Positions 1 to 11,900 of a stretch of 64,000 nt of DNA are shown in pieces (the first letter of the stretch is position 1; every line of letters begins with the position of its first letter). A program made the translations under genes and the position numbers. A model generated the notes under the pieces. It saw nothing but the letters and a program-made list of their open reading frames with translations. It made no database searches and was not told the origin of the DNA. The stretch is from MFD00082-c5 sp963697995. Lineage in GTDB: Bacteria; Chlamydiota; Chlamydiia; Chlamydiales; JAJFMB01. The stretch is from assembly GCA_963697995.1 (NCBI GenBank), contig OY969110.1, forward strand, positions 558,001 to 622,000, read 5' to 3'.

Positions 1-3000
1 CCTGATATCTTGATGTTGCTGCACCTCGACTTGTTGGGCATGATCAAATGATCCGCGAACCTTTTGAGGTAAAGGAACAGACCTAAAATCAAATTCATTT
101 AACTTCGCTTTAAGCTCTTTTTTCTTTTTACTACTTAAAGATAGTTTATCAATTTCTTTTAGTTCTTCCCTTCTAAATTCATTTAGAACATCTATTGGAT
201 CTCTTTCCAATGAGCAACCTGCAAATTTTTTAACCGGATCAATGGTCTCCTTCTTAATAAAATACGATCTCATTTTAGCAAAATAAGAGATCGCTTCCTC
301 TGATGATAGAGATAAAAGATGATCGGTCAAAGCTGAGTCAATCACATCCTCCATCTGCAGGCGTTGCCCCAGATTGTTCCCATTCACCTCTTTTATATCC
401 TGGTTTTCAAGAAACTGATAGACAATCTCATCGGCATTCATCCCTTTAAAGTTTTGAGTCACCTGATTTTCCAACACAAAGTGGAAACTCTGGTTTTGAT
501 GGATCTGTCTTAAACGCCCCATCGTTTGTCCCGCCTCCCCCTTCGTCGTAAAATCCCCAATAAAGATAAGAGCCTCAGCGTGAATCCCCATCTTAAGGTC
601 GCTACCATAACATCTATTTTCATCAAACAAAACAAAGTAAGAATCAGGATCCCGATTGACACCCTCAAATAGGGTCGACTTCCTTGTCATCTTATCCATG
701 ATCATAAACTTTTCACTCTTCTGATCGAAATAAACCACCCCTTTGATCTTCTCTCGATTAAGAAGGGCATCGCAAAACTTCGATGCTACCTCCTCGTTTG
801 AGTGCCCCTTAAAGAGAGCTGCCACATCAAAAAAGCCCGTAATACGAGGATTTTGTTTGATCTTCTCGCCAATCTCTTCACAAACATCATCAAAGTTATT
901 GTTCGTAAGAACCATTGCGCTCTTACTCGATTTTGTCAGCAGAAGGTGAGTCGTCTTAGGTGACGTCTCGTGATCTAGTAGCGGATGGGTTTTAGGACCG
1001 TGCGTGTTCGGATTTAAGGGCGTCGCCGACATCCCAACAGCTTTTTTAAACTGACTGCCCATATTTTGCACAGTGTTTGTTAAGGTCTCCTCGTAGATAG
1101 GTAGTTTTGGAATCACTAATTTTTTAATAAAATAGTGAATAAGATCCTCATCCCTATAAAAACGGTTATAAAGACACCTAATATCCGCCTCTTTCAAACT
1201 GTTTAAGGGAAGAGGCTTCTCCCCGTTTTGAAAGAGAGACTCATACAATTTATTCACTGCAACGTCTTGAAGAGGCTCTTTTCTCTTCGTTGCTGCGTCA
1301 AGATCGCTTTTCATTGAGGTAAAGATCTCAAGGAATTGCTCCTCATCCACCCCTTTGTAAAAGTATGTCAGATAAGTCGCTGCAAGCGTTTTCTCAGGCA
1401 ATTTAAACTGAGAAGGACAAATATCGTTTTCTTTTGGCGAATCACTTCCCTTATAAACAATTGCATAAGGTTTACCCGAAACTAACTTCCCATCGACCAT
1501 TTTATCTTTAAGATGCTTCTCTGAAAGACCGTAAGAGACTCCCACAGATCCTTTAAGAGTCGGCTCTAGGATAAAGTAAATATAACCTCTTGCAAGAGCT
1601 ATTTGATCTTTTAGAGGATGAGAGGTCACCCATGAAGGGGTTTTCTCGATATCTTCTAGCATAAATTTATTAAACTGCTCTTCTGAAACTTGACCAAACC
1701 TCTCATTTTGTTTAAAAAACTTAAACATCTCACCTGCAAGGGCCGGAGCTACTTTTTCCCTATAAACTCCTTTTTTAAGATTTGACTGCCGATTTTCTCG
1801 GTAATTAACAAGGTTGACCTCTCTTAAAGCTTTAAAAATAGCTTCAGCGATGTCAATTTGCTTTGCAGGTAATGAGCTTCTAGCACCATTTGTATAAACC
1901 ATCAAATCATTAGGATCGTAGTTGACATGCTCTTCATCGACAAGCCCAATACTTTTTGTGCGGAAAAAAACAAGCATTTGTTTTAAGTACTCAATCTTTT
2001 GAGGAAGCTCTTTCTCCTCAAGGATTAACTCCTCTCTCTTCTGTTTATCCTCAATACCTTTTTTTAATTCGTTCCTTACAACAGTTGCCCTATCTAATAA
2101 AAGCTTATGGTGAAGATCAAGGGCCCTTAAGGACTCTGGACGAATACTTACAGGAATTCCCTCTTTCAAGCCCCGATGAAGTTCAGCTACGAGAAATTTT
2201 AATGAATCAAGCTTAATATCGGCATTTCTATTAAAGCTAAATCGAAGAACCCCTTTCCCAATCGCTCCATGCCGTTGTTTATCAAGACGGCTTGTGTTCA
2301 CAAGCTCTGAATCGGATGGAAAAACAGTGGTGATATGAACCCCTTGTTTTGCAAGAGAGGCCGTTAAGGTAGGATTTATAAGATTGGTCTTCCCAGCACC
2401 GGTTCTCATCTCTAAGAGAACTGTTTTGTGTTTTTTTAGAGCTTCTTCGAGGGCAAAAATTGTTTCGACCTGATCTTTTCTAAAAAAGAGCCTTTGAGAG
2501 GTCTCGAAGGAGAGCTTTAAGGGGTCCAACTTATCCTTTTGAGAGAGCACTCGAGCTCGTTTTTCAAAAAGCTGCACACCAATACGGTGGGCTACCTCCT
2601 CCTTCTCTTCCCCTGAAGACTTCTCATACTGCTCAATCAACTCAAGAGTCCTTTCAAGTCTTTGGTTGCGACTTAAAGAAAAAAGATAATCGGCCAATGT
2701 CGTCACAAGCCTTATAATCTCCTCTTCAGAACACCCCGTTTTTTTACGGATCTCATCGTATTTTCCCTCTAAGGTTAAATACTGAAACTCATCAAACGTA
2801 AGATCTCTTCTTTGAGATACAACTTCTAAAGCCTCTTTTCCCTTAAAAGCTCCATGCAACTGAGAGACAAAATCGGTTTTTTCAACACTTAAACGTTTTT
2901 TTTCATTTTCTACTCTAATTAATAACTCATTTTTAAGTGGTTCAAACGAGTTAGCCTCGTACCTAATCTCTGTTTTCTCTTCATTACAAAACTGTTGAAG

Positions 3001-6000
3001 TCTTTCATGATGACTTTTAAGCCTCTCTTCAAAGGCTTTGTTTTGAGACTCTACTGAAAAGGAAGCGGGTTGTGGTTTTTTAGTTTGTTTGATCTCTCTA
3101 AAATAACCTTTAAAGCTCCTCTCTAACTCCTCCTCAGCTTCAAGATCTTTTTTGTTCAACGCTTCGACTGACTCTTTTGTGACATCTTTCTTAATCGAGG
3201 TTTTTGAAACTTTTTTAGAAAATTTCTTAAAAAAGAAAATATCTGGGATTTTTAATTTACAAAGAGTTGATATGGCCAAGAAAATAGGAACTACCATACT
3301 TCTAATCGTATGAATCATCTCAGGAATTGACCCGAACCACCCCAGGGCTAAAGGGGAGATAAATGAGTTCACTTTTTTATAAGTGCTTTTAAGATCAGAA
3401 GATACCCTTTTTTTCTTCAAGGCAAGCACTTTTAGTTGGTTTTTTATCTCTTCTATGTTGGTTTTATTTTGGTATTTATTTTCCCAATAAAGGTTACTTT
3501 CTAAAGTTTTCTCATCACCTTTAATCGCTTCGAATTCCTTAAGCAACACACTTTCTTTACTCAAGGCATCGTTAATATCTGAAATTGTTCCAAAAGCGTT
3601 AGGATTTTCACACACCTTTTTTAAGATCTTTGAATATTGACGAGAATTAAGATGTTGATAAGACGTATTTAATTTTAAAATTTTTAACAAACGGAGACGA
3701 TCTTCATTTGTTCCTTCTTTTGCAATCTTATAGTACTCGCAAAATTTTACATCAAAGAGATCAAAATCTGCCAAAATAAGATTGTCATTGAATTGACAAG
3801 ATTTCTTTACATCCTCCAAAGATCCGAGAGTTTTATCTTTAATTTTTTCTCGAATACGAAATTCTGTAATAAATTCCGGGTTTTTTTCTCTTTTCCCCTT
3901 TGCCTCACTCTGGAGGAACAATTTCATTACAGAACTTAAATCAATAATAACTCTCCTCTCACTCACCTTTTTCCCCAAAGAAAAAGACTCTTTGGGATTT
4001 TTTAAGAAGGAGAGTAGCCATGAAGAAACATCTTTCTTACTCAGAATAGAGGGCAGATAGGTGTTGAGCCCCTCTCCTACAATCCCCTCAAGAAATGCTA
4101 TAAGAATTTTCTCATCAGCTTCTGAAAGCACAAAATCCCTTAAGTTTCCTCTTTGAACAAAATAAACCCCAAGAATTGTGTTAATCACTTGAGATCCGAC
4201 AAATTCTTTTCTTGGAGGGCTCAAAAAATTTAATCTGTTTTTTTCGATCTGTAAAAGGAGCTGAAGACCCAAAGTTGCAGATAAAGGATTAACGAAAGCA
4301 AGCTTTGAGAGATTTTCTATTAACTTACCCATTTCTGAAATCTCTTCTTGGGTAAATAATTTAAAGCTATTTATCTCCTTAATAAGACTAAAACACTTGT
4401 GGAAATCTAGTTTTCTAAGATAATATTGCAATAAAAGAATTTTTGATGAGACATCATCTCCTGGAACAAACTCCTCTTTGTCAACAGAAAGGGTCATGAA
4501 TTTTTCAACCCCTTTTGGGTTTGGAAACAAAAACTTTCTCTCCCCTTTATCATTTTGCAAACAGATTTTTTTCTCTGGAAATCCCTTTAGTGAAAAATCA
4601 TTAACGATATAAAAACCAGGAAATTGCTTGGAAAAAAGACGTTTGTTTTCTAATTCAAATGCAAGACCTACCCTTGAGAGATAAAAAGTTGAATAATTTT
4701 GTCCTTCGCGACACTCAATCCAGTGTGGGTCTTCCTCAAAAGATTTAAAACATTCGGGATGAGGGAGGGAAACTAGACTCTCATTTGTTTTAAGATCCTC
4801 AATTTTAACGACAAGATCTCCATTCATAGAAATTTTATAACGCACTTTCTTTCGATCCCACACTTCAATCCCCTGGGGAGATCTCCAAAAAACAAATTCA
4901 TTGTTAAAAACAGAAGGAAACCTGGAACAAATAGACTTAACTTCCCCTGTTGACTGAAGATGATGCCAGTCAGATCCTACTAGTTTCAGAGCTATAAGAG
5001 GGGAATTTGCTCTCTCATCCCTAAAAAAGCGAAACACTCCATCATTTGTCGTCACTTCATAGAAACCTGATTGAAGTTGTTCAATTTTTTTTCTTTCCTT
5101 ATCTCCCATCACTTTTTTAAAACCGTCTGTTTCAATAATTGCTACGGGAAGAGTATCAACTTTTTTAGCCCCATTTTTTCTAAATAAACTATTTGTTGAA
5201 AAATCAAATTCAAACTCGTTTGTTTCGTAAATGTGATTTAATTTTATCCATTTCTCTTTATAAGGAGTCCCTTCTTTTTTGCTCACAAGGGCATTCAAAA
5301 GGGGATCGGGATCGGTTTTAAGTTTTTCGGCAAGATAACTCCTGACAAAAAGAGACAAGTTGTTCTTATCTTGACTTTTCTTGTCAGTTTCTACTTCAAA
5401 AACGCCCCTTAACATAAAATCGACAAAAAACTCCTCACTAACTTGGTTTTTAAGTAATGAATAAGGAGTGACATCGGGATAAAACTTTAAGAGTTCATCA
5501 AAAAAAGCCACTTTATATTGCGGTTCAAGGGCGGGAAACACTTTATCAAAAAGTTTTTTTCTTAAGTCCTGTCCAAAAGAGGGGTCACAAAAAGAGGCCA
5601 AAACAGCTCCAACCTCCAGATTAAACAAACAAAGCGCCATATCTCTTTCTTGAATTCCAAAACGAATCGAGTCCTCCATAAAATCTTCTAGTACTTTTTT
5701 AAATTCTGGTACTTGAAGTTGTAGGTTCAAACGATCGTTCCTAAGAAGCTTCTTTAGAATAAAAGAGCGAAAGTCTCCATCTTGAAGAGCTTTTCTGTGA
5801 TTTCTACAAAAAGCGATCAAACGATTAGCCTCATCATAAAAATCATCAGAAACTTGAGAAAGCTCATCGACAGCTGCATTTTGAGAGGGATCACCATAAC
5901 CGTATTTTTTAGCTATATGGTAATTCTGAAGATGTAATTCAGAGGATACAACGGAATATAATAGAGAAGAATTCCATCCACCTGAGGATTTTGCGATCGA

Positions 6001-8361
6001 CTCAAGAATTCGAGAAAAATCTAAAACGAACTCTCTTTTCAATGAAGCCTCATAGATCACCTCGTTCTTCACAGTTTTGATTTCGTAACCAATAAAAGGA
6101 TAATCTGCCACAAACATTTGGTTTAAATGAGCTTTACAACAAGCAGTCGCTCTCATCGTAGCTTCTTGAACCCATGAGACTGTTTTTGGAAGAGAAGGCG
6201 CAATAACCATGTAACAAAAGACTCTTTCATACCGATCAATATTTTCATAAGTCCATAGAGCCACCTCTTGCTTCCTTTTTTCGACCTCTTTAATCTCCTT
6301 TTCAATATTTTCTAATTCTAATTGAAGCTCTTTTTTTTGTTTTTCGTTTCGACTTTGCGTTTGAGTTTGAAAAGTCATAAAAAATTGAATATTCATTTTT
6401 TTTTCAGTTAACTCATCGTGTTCTTTTTGAAGCTGAGAGTTGCGTATTTCTTTTACTTTTTTAACAATTTTGTTTCTAGTATCTTGAGTTTTATCGTTTT
6501 CAAGCAAAGTTTGGAAATACTGAAAAGTGGCTTGTTTGTCTAAATCTTTTTGAGAGATTTTTTGATCAAATCCGAATGAAAAAAGAGAATTAAAACCCAT
6601 CTCTTCAAACATTTCTTCATATTTTTCTTTATCTTTATCGAATATAAGGGATAAATCGGGAGACTCTTCCCTTGTAAAATACTGCATCACCTCCTTCAGT
6701 TTTTTTTGAAAAGGGGCGTTTAAATAAAAATCTTTAGAGCGAACAATACGAACAAAAGGTGCTATATAAATCTGGTCACTCTCTTTAAAGCATTTCCCCT
6801 CAATTTTAGCCAACCGATCAATCGCAGCTAACACTTGATGGTGCATCAACAACTCCTCAGAAGAGGTATAGTTAAAACTAGAATTCAATAAGATAAAATG
6901 GTTACTAAAAGAAAGAAGATTTTCAATAGTTTTTTCAAGCTCATTTTTAGGAATCTGGCTCCAAAAATCAGACTGAGGGGCTGGAAACGTTTGCATAAAC
7001 GTCACGAGTTGATGCCTGTATAAATCAGGTTTGCTAGAGAGCAAGGAGGTTATTTTAGAAATCGTTTTGTTAAAAGTTGCTGGTTCAAGCGGCTTAAAAA
7101 CATCAAATGTTTGAAGAAGAGAAGAAGGGGCATTTTGGATTGACTTTGTATTCATGTACCTAAGCGGTGAGGGTACTAGAGGATGAGTCTGTGAAGCCAC
7201 TTGTGGCTGAGGGATCTTAATATTCTCCTGAATTTTTTTTCCTAAAAACTCTAATGGAGTCACTCTTTGAGCGCCTTGAAGCTGATCTGCATTTTTTTTA
7301 AATCGAGTTATTGTTCCTTGAATATCCCTAATCGTAGCCAGGGGGGCTTCCAGACTTTCAATTAATCCTTTTGAATGAAGTTTTCTTGCACTACCTGCTA
7401 AATCAACTAAAACCTCTTCAAATAAAAAACGAAATTCTTCTCTACCCATAAAAAAAGAAGAATTCTTAAAGGCAGAAATCACGGTTTGGAATTTCAAGTA
7501 AAACATGATTTTTTTATAAGCGTCTCTCTCCTCCTTGGTTCCTGAAAGGGCACTTTGCAAAATGAAAGTAAGCGCTTTCATTTCCCCTGTTTGAAGAGAT
7601 CTTTGTCCTTTCTTATAAGTGACATCTCCAAGATCTTTTACTTTCGGCTTTTGTTTCAGTTCATTTTCGAGAATTTCGAAGAAGAGGGGTTTTGAAACCT
7701 CTTGTCTTTGAGCTCCCTCTAACAAAAGTTGAAAAAACGATTCATCAAATTGATATTTTTTCGCCTCAAAAACGGTTTCACAAGGGGCCATAAGATCAAA
7801 CTGAACATCGTTATTGATTTCGCTATAAGCTGTTTTGAACATTAATTCGCTGTTTGGAACGGCATCAAAAACTTGAATCCCCTTTCCTTTACTGACTCTA
7901 ACATAGAAGGTCATTTCTACCTGACCCACCTTCTTTAAAACAGGAATTAAAACAGACCCGTTATTTTTTAAGTATTCAGCTAATTCCTTAGGGTTTTTCT
8001 TCTTAAGCTCTTTACTGTTTTTTAACTCATCGATCACACGATTGATTTTGTCTTGAATAAAAGGCTTAAGTTCCCCTTTTTTCATCCCTTCCAAAGCATT
8101 AATAAAAAACTCTACCGAATCAAAGGGCTTATCTTTAGAGATGGGGTTTGGAGGAAGAATTCCATTTCCGGCAACTGTCACGAGATGATCAATATCGGCA
8201 TTAACAAACGAGTTAAATAAGGGCAATGGGTTTTTATCCTGAAGCCATGAATGCTCGTTAATATTCTTGACTTCTTCTTTAAGTCTGTTTTCTTCTTCCA
8301 GTTGAATGTTGACATATCGATCGAGATTTGGAACCGTTGAAGCTGAATTGACTGTTGTCAT
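1..8361 (-). CDS. Giant SF2-like P-loop ATPase, paralogue 1 (C-terminus beyond window edge)
   Basis: I read an uninterrupted minus-strand frame from an ATG at 8361 to base 1, giving 2,787 visible codons without a stop; the C-terminus is off the left edge. The start is MTTVNSAST. The protein is colinear with the gene at 8932-18210, and by that comparison about 300 residues are missing. The N-terminal 1,900 residues show no domain I recognise but include a charged coiled-coil stretch. The ATPase module follows: MRTGAGKTN (Walker A, about residue 1988), VDEEH (about 2140), MSATPL (about 2444) and GRLRQIHQ (about 2614). This motif order is that of superfamily 2 ATPases. The overall plan recalls the very large DUF3638-type proteins annotated in chlamydiae and fungi; that assignment is from memory. 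A hydrophobic stretch lies near residue 1690. The role is unknown. Confidence 0.85.
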   Translation of the reverse strand, partial: MTTVNSASTVPNLDRYVNIQLEEENRLKEEVKNINEHSWLQDKNPLPLFNSFVNADIDHLVTVAGNGILPPNPISKDKPFDSVEFFINALEGMKKGELKPFIQDKINRVIDELKNSKELKKKNPKELAEYLKNNGSVLIPVLKKVGQVEMTFYVRVSKGKGIQVFDAVPNSELMFKTAYSEINNDVQFDLMAPCETVFEAKKYQFDESFFQLLLEGAQRQEVSKPLFFEILENELKQKPKVKDLGDVTYKKGQRSLQTGEMKALTFILQSALSGTKEERDAYKKIMFYLKFQTVISAFKNSSFFMGREEFRFLFEEVLVDLAGSARKLHSKGLIESLEAPLATIRDIQGTITRFKKNADQLQGAQRVTPLEFLGKKIQENIKIPQPQVASQTHPLVPSPLRYMNTKSIQNAPSSLLQTFDVFKPLEPATFNKTISKITSLLSSKPDLYRHQLVTFMQTFPAPQSDFWSQIPKNELEKTIENLLSFSNHFILLNSSFNYTSSEELLMHHQVLAAIDRLAKIEGKCFKESDQIYIAPFVRIVRSKDFYLNAPFQKKLKEVMQYFTREESPDLSLIFDKDKEKYEEMFEEMGFNSLFSFGFDQKISQKDLDKQATFQYFQTLLENDKTQDTRNKIVKKVKEIRNSQLQKEHDELTEKKMNIQFFMTFQTQTQSRNEKQKKELQLELENIEKEIKEVEKRKQEVALWTYENIDRYERVFCYMVIAPSLPKTVSWVQEATMRATACCKAHLNQMFVADYPFIGYEIKTVKNEVIYEASLKREFVLDFSRILESIAKSSGGWNSSLLYSVVSSELHLQNYHIAKKYGYGDPSQNAAVDELSQVSDDFYDEANRLIAFCRNHRKALQDGDFRSFILKKLLRNDRLNLQLQVPEFKKVLEDFMEDSIRFGIQERDMALCLFNLEVGAVLASFCDPSFGQDLRKKLFDKVFPALEPQYKVAFFDELLKFYPDVTPYSLLKNQVSEEFFVDFMLRGVFEVETDKKSQDKNNLSLFVRSYLAEKLKTDPDPLLNALVSKKEGTPYKEKWIKLNHIYETNEFEFDFSTNSLFRKNGAKKVDTLPVAIIETDGFKKVMGDKERKKIEQLQSGFYEVTTNDGVFRFFRDERANSPLIALKLVGSDWHHLQSTGEVKSICSRFPSVFNNEFVFWRSPQGIEVWDRKKVRYKISMNGDLVVKIEDLKTNESLVSLPHPECFKSFEEDPHWIECREGQNYSTFYLSRVGLAFELENKRLFSKQFPGFYIVNDFSLKGFPEKKICLQNDKGERKFLFPNPKGVEKFMTLSVDKEEFVPGDDVSSKILLLQYYLRKLDFHKCFSLIKEINSFKLFTQEEISEMGKLIENLSKLAFVNPLSATLGLQLLLQIEKNRLNFLSPPRKEFVGSQVINTILGVYFVQRGNLRDFVLSEADEKILIAFLEGIVGEGLNTYLPSILSKKDVSSWLLSFLKNPKESFSLGKKVSERRVIIDLSSVMKLFLQSEAKGKREKNPEFITEFRIREKIKDKTLGSLEDVKKSCQFNDNLILADFDLFDVKFCEYYKIAKEGTNEDRLRLLKILKLNTSYQHLNSRQYSKILKKVCENPNAFGTISDINDALSKESVLLKEFEAIKGDEKTLESNLYWENKYQNKTNIEEIKNQLKVLALKKKRVSSDLKSTYKKVNSFISPLALGWFGSIPEMIHTIRSMVVPIFLAISTLCKLKIPDIFFFKKFSKKVSKTSIKKDVTKESVEALNKKDLEAEEELERSFKGYFREIKQTKKPQPASFSVESQNKAFEERLKSHHERLQQFCNEEKTEIRYEANSFEPLKNELLIRVENEKKRLSVEKTDFVSQLHGAFKGKEALEVVSQRRDLTFDEFQYLTLEGKYDEIRKKTGCSEEEIIRLVTTLADYLFSLSRNQRLERTLELIEQYEKSSGEEKEEVAHRIGVQLFEKRARVLSQKDKLDPLKLSFETSQRLFFRKDQVETIFALEEALKKHKTVLLEMRTGAGKTNLINPTLTASLAKQGVHITTVFPSDSELVNTSRLDKQRHGAIGKGVLRFSFNRNADIKLDSLKFLVAELHRGLKEGIPVSIRPESLRALDLHHKLLLDRATVVRNELKKGIEDKQKREELILEEKELPQKIEYLKQMLVFFRTKSIGLVDEEHVNYDPNDLMVYTNGARSSLPAKQIDIAEAIFKALREVNLVNYRENRQSNLKKGVYREKVAPALAGEMFKFFKQNERFGQVSEEQFNKFMLEDIEKTPSWVTSHPLKDQIALARGYIYFILEPTLKGSVGVSYGLSEKHLKDKMVDGKLVSGKPYAIVYKGSDSPKENDICPSQFKLPEKTLAATYLTYFYKGVDEEQFLEIFTSMKSDLDAATKRKEPLQDVAVNKLYESLFQNGEKPLPLNSLKEADIRCLYNRFYRDEDLIHYFIKKLVIPKLPIYEETLTNTVQNMGSQFKKAVGMSATPLNPNTHGPKTHPLLDHETSPKTTHLLLTKSSKSAMVLTNNNFDDVCEEIGEKIKQNPRITGFFDVAALFKGHSNEEVASKFCDALLNREKIKGVVYFDQKSEKFMIMDKMTRKSTLFEGVNRDPDSYFVLFDENRCYGSDLKMGIHAEALIFIGDFTTKGEAGQTMGRLRQIHQNQSFHFVLENQVTQNFKGMNADEIVYQFLENQDIKEVNGNNLGQRLQMEDVIDSALTDHLLSLSSEEAISYFAKMRSYFIKKETIDPVKKFAGCSLERDPIDVLNEFRREELKEIDKLSLSSKKKKELKAKLNEFDFRSVPLPQKVRGSFDHAQQVEVQQHQDIR

Positions 8362-8931
8362 ATAACCCTTTTATAAATCGGTTTTTGGTGCAAGCCTTAA
8401 GCAGTTTTTAATAAAATAATCAGGGCTTGAAATTCTCTTTTTGGAGTTAGCATTCTACTGAAAAAAACTATAATTTCAAACACTAAAAATTCTTTCGCCC
8501 TCTAAACTTCTGCATTAAACCAAGGTGAAACTTTACAGCTTCCAAAGCTTTGACGAAGTCAATTTTTGCTTCTTGATGAGCAAAAAAAATGCATGCGCGC
8601 ATTCAGACATTTAGCAAAATCCTTGTGGATCAAAGTGTTACTTAAGTTAACACTTAAGCCTTGACTTGCGCCTTTTTTTGAAAGCCATTCGGAAGATTTT
8701 GCCGAAAACAAAAAACATGATTTATACGATTTACATGATATGTAGGATAAGTTCCTGTTTACGGGACCTCGCTGTTAACCAAATCTTTTTGAATTAGGAA
8801 AAACTCAGAAAAGGGGGTGAGTTCCAAGGTTTAAGGACACATCCTAGAACTCTGTAAAGTTTTAGATTGAGTTTTCTGTCCCGACTATCCTGAAATCCTG
8901 TTAGAAAATTAAGTCAAATCAGCCAAGAACT
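8362..8931. other. 570-bp intergenic region between the two giant genes
   Basis: No convincing ORF or RNA gene is visible here. It is AT-rich and separates the stop of the downstream-transcribed paralogue 2 from the start of paralogue 1. It carries one clear short inverted repeat (listed separately) and would have to hold any promoter of its own for paralogue 1. No copy of the AGTCGGCCCTG element is present. Confidence 0.6.
8633..8655. repeat. Inverted repeat between the giant genes
   Basis: Two perfect 8-nt arms, AAGTGTTA and TAACACTT, flank a 7-nt loop. No T-run follows on either strand, so an intrinsic terminator is unlikely; a protein-binding dyad is possible. Function is unknown. Confidence 0.45.
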
Positions 8932-11900
8932 TTAGGTCACTGCCCCTTTTCTTTTAATCATTTTACAAAGTTGTGAGTCCCTAAATGTTTCAATCCTTTC
9001 GGTTTCATTTAATATCCTTTCCTCAAAAAATTTGATAAGATTATTTCTATTGATTTTTGGTTTCGATCCAAAAATCCAATCCATCATATCTTCTTCCTCT
9101 TTCAAATACCGATTGACCCTTCCACTTAAGAACTTAACCTGCACAATAAGAGAAGCTAAAGTTTTGTCCTTTTTAAGAAAATCATCCTCAAAATGGTCAA
9201 ACCCTTGATTTATCATGATGTTGAGGTCCAGATCGTAAATCCCTACCTTTCGCCCATTAGAGCGCCTCTCTTTTCTGTTTTTAACAAGCTTTTCGGCAAA
9301 GTAATCCATATCGTTTTGATCGATCATCACGACAAAAGGCTTCTCGCCAGGATCTTGAACGATCAAAGCGTAGTAGAGATGTTTTTCCCCCTTTGAGTAC
9401 AGCTCGTGCGGTATCTCATCCTTTTCCTCCCCTTGGGTTTTAAGCTGCCAAAAGTTATTTGTTACTAAAAGCTCTTTGTCAAAAAATTCCTCAACGGTCG
9501 GATATTTAGCCAAAATCTTACGATCTTTGAAAATCATCCTCACACCTTCAATCGGACAATCGAAGCGAAGAGGGTCCTCTTTGTGAGCACTCTTCTCCAT
9601 CGCCTTAAGACCGATCTTAAGTCCCATTTTCCCCGTTTTTATCTCGGGAACTTTTGCTCCCCACTCAAATGTAAACGGGTCTATCGCATGCCCCCAAGGA
9701 CGCAAGTAATGAGGGTTCTGTCGTGGAGAAGTACTTATCACCTCTCTCACTTCTTGCTGCTCGTGTTGCTGCACCTGAACGTCTTGGTTGTGATCAGAAG
9801 AAGCCATTATCTTATCTGGAAGATCCACCTTCTTTTTGTAAATTTTCTCAACTTCTGCTCTCAAACGCATCTTTTGTAAAAGAGAAAAGTTACAGCGGCC
9901 AATCCTCTTTTTAACGCTCTCAGAGCTTCTTTGAAGTACAGGTTCCGGTTTTAAAGAGACACAAGAGGCCCCATACTTCGCAATAGGATCGAGCGTTTCA
10001 ACTTTAACAAATTCAGGACGAGCATAATTTTTAAAATACGAAACCGCTTTATTTGCGGAATACGAAAGAAGACGATCAGAAAGAGCTGAACGAAGCACGG
10101 TATCCATCTGCTGTTTTTTACTATCAAAATTACCCTGACGTCTTTTAATTTCCTGATTCTTCTCAATATGCTCTATAACCCCTTCCGGTGTCACTTTATC
10201 CATTTTTTTGGCCGTTTCAGGCTCTAAAATGAAGTGGAAACTCTGCTTTTTGTGGATCTCCCTTAAACGCCCCATCCCTTGTTTCACCTCTTCAGTCGTT
10301 GTCGACTCCCCAACAGAAACAAAAGCTTGACCTGTCATAGGCATTTGAATGTCTGTTCCATAAGAGCGATTTTGATCAAGAAACACAAAACATTTTTTCG
10401 GATCGTGAGACTCTTTATCAAAAACTGCTACTTGACGAGTCGCCTTATCTAAAACACGAAACTCTTTCGATTCGTTGTCAAAAAAGATCACAGACTCAAT
10501 TGCTTTATTATTTTTATAAATATCTGCAAAACGATTGGCTATACTTAAGTTTTTCTTACCCTTAAATAGAGCCGCGACATCAAAAAAGGACATGATATTG
10601 CCGTTTTTATTAATATACTGCTCAAACTGTACAAAAAGATCCTGACGATTATCGGGAACAAACACGTTTGCATGAGCTTTCGTAAACATCAGATGCATCG
10701 CTTTAAGAGATGTTGTCTTATCGGGAATATCCTTGGTTTCCGGAGCATGAGTGTCTTTTGAAAGAGGTGTTGCAGATTGAGAAATCTCCTTTGCAAACAT
10801 CATCCTAAAATCTTGCACCGTATTCATATAGGTTTCCTCAAAACAATTAAGTCTTGGAATCACAATATTGCGAATAAAGTAATAGATAAGCTCCCTATTA
10901 TCCCCTTTCGTTTTAGCAAGAACCTTAATATGAGCCTCTGTTAAATTTTTTAAAGGAACTTTACCGATTTGCTCCTTAACTCCTTGCCCTTCAAAAAGAT
11001 TTTCATAAATTTTATACGGTTCTGTATCGACCGGATTTAAGCCACTGTCTGTTTTTTTCAACAAATCATTTTTTAGTTTATCAAAAAGCTCAATAAATTG
11101 AGCTTCATTTAACCCCTTATAAAGATAGGTCAAATAAGTCGCTGCCAGAGTTTTTTCGACAACTTTAAATTGAGAAGGGGTGATTTCATTCTCTTTTGGG
11201 GTATCAGAACCCTCATAAACTACAGCGTAAGGTTTATTTTTCAAATGACGCTCCGACAAACCGAAAGACTCGTCGACAGACCCTTTAAGAGTCGCTGGCA
11301 AAATCGTAGAAAGATACCCTCTAATCAAACAAATATCTTCTTTAAGAGGATGTTTTTCTACCCATTGTTTTAATCCATCATCGAGAGGATCTAAGACAAA
11401 GCTCTCAAATTGAGCTTGTGTCATCAATTGAGATTGATATTTTGGATACATCTTTTGAGCTAAGTCTTTCGCGACTTTTTTATACTCCTCAGAGGTTAAA
11501 TGACATTGCTTATTCGATTTATATTTAATCAGACTCTCATGCTCCTCTAAAAATCTGAAAATACTTTCCACAACAGCGACTTGATTCGATGGAATAGATG
11601 TTCTTGCTCCACTTGTATAAACCATATGATCTAGAGGACATAAATTGACGTGTTGCTCATCGATAACGGCAACACATTTGGTCCTAAAAAACAAAAGAAT
11701 TTGACGAAATAGCTCAATTTTTTCTAAATGCTCTTGCTTATCGGAATAGCTCATTTTTTTAGTTACACACTCATCTAAAAGCAACTTGTAATGAAGATCT
11801 AGCGCTCTCATCGATTCTGGACGCATATTAAGAGGAATCCCCTCCTCAAGACCTTTATGCAACTCATCTACCATAAATCTTAAAGAACTGACTGTAAAAT

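Noticed and set aside
1956..2216. 86-codon plus-strand ORF
   Set aside because: Antisense to the conserved ATPase core of giant paralogue 1.
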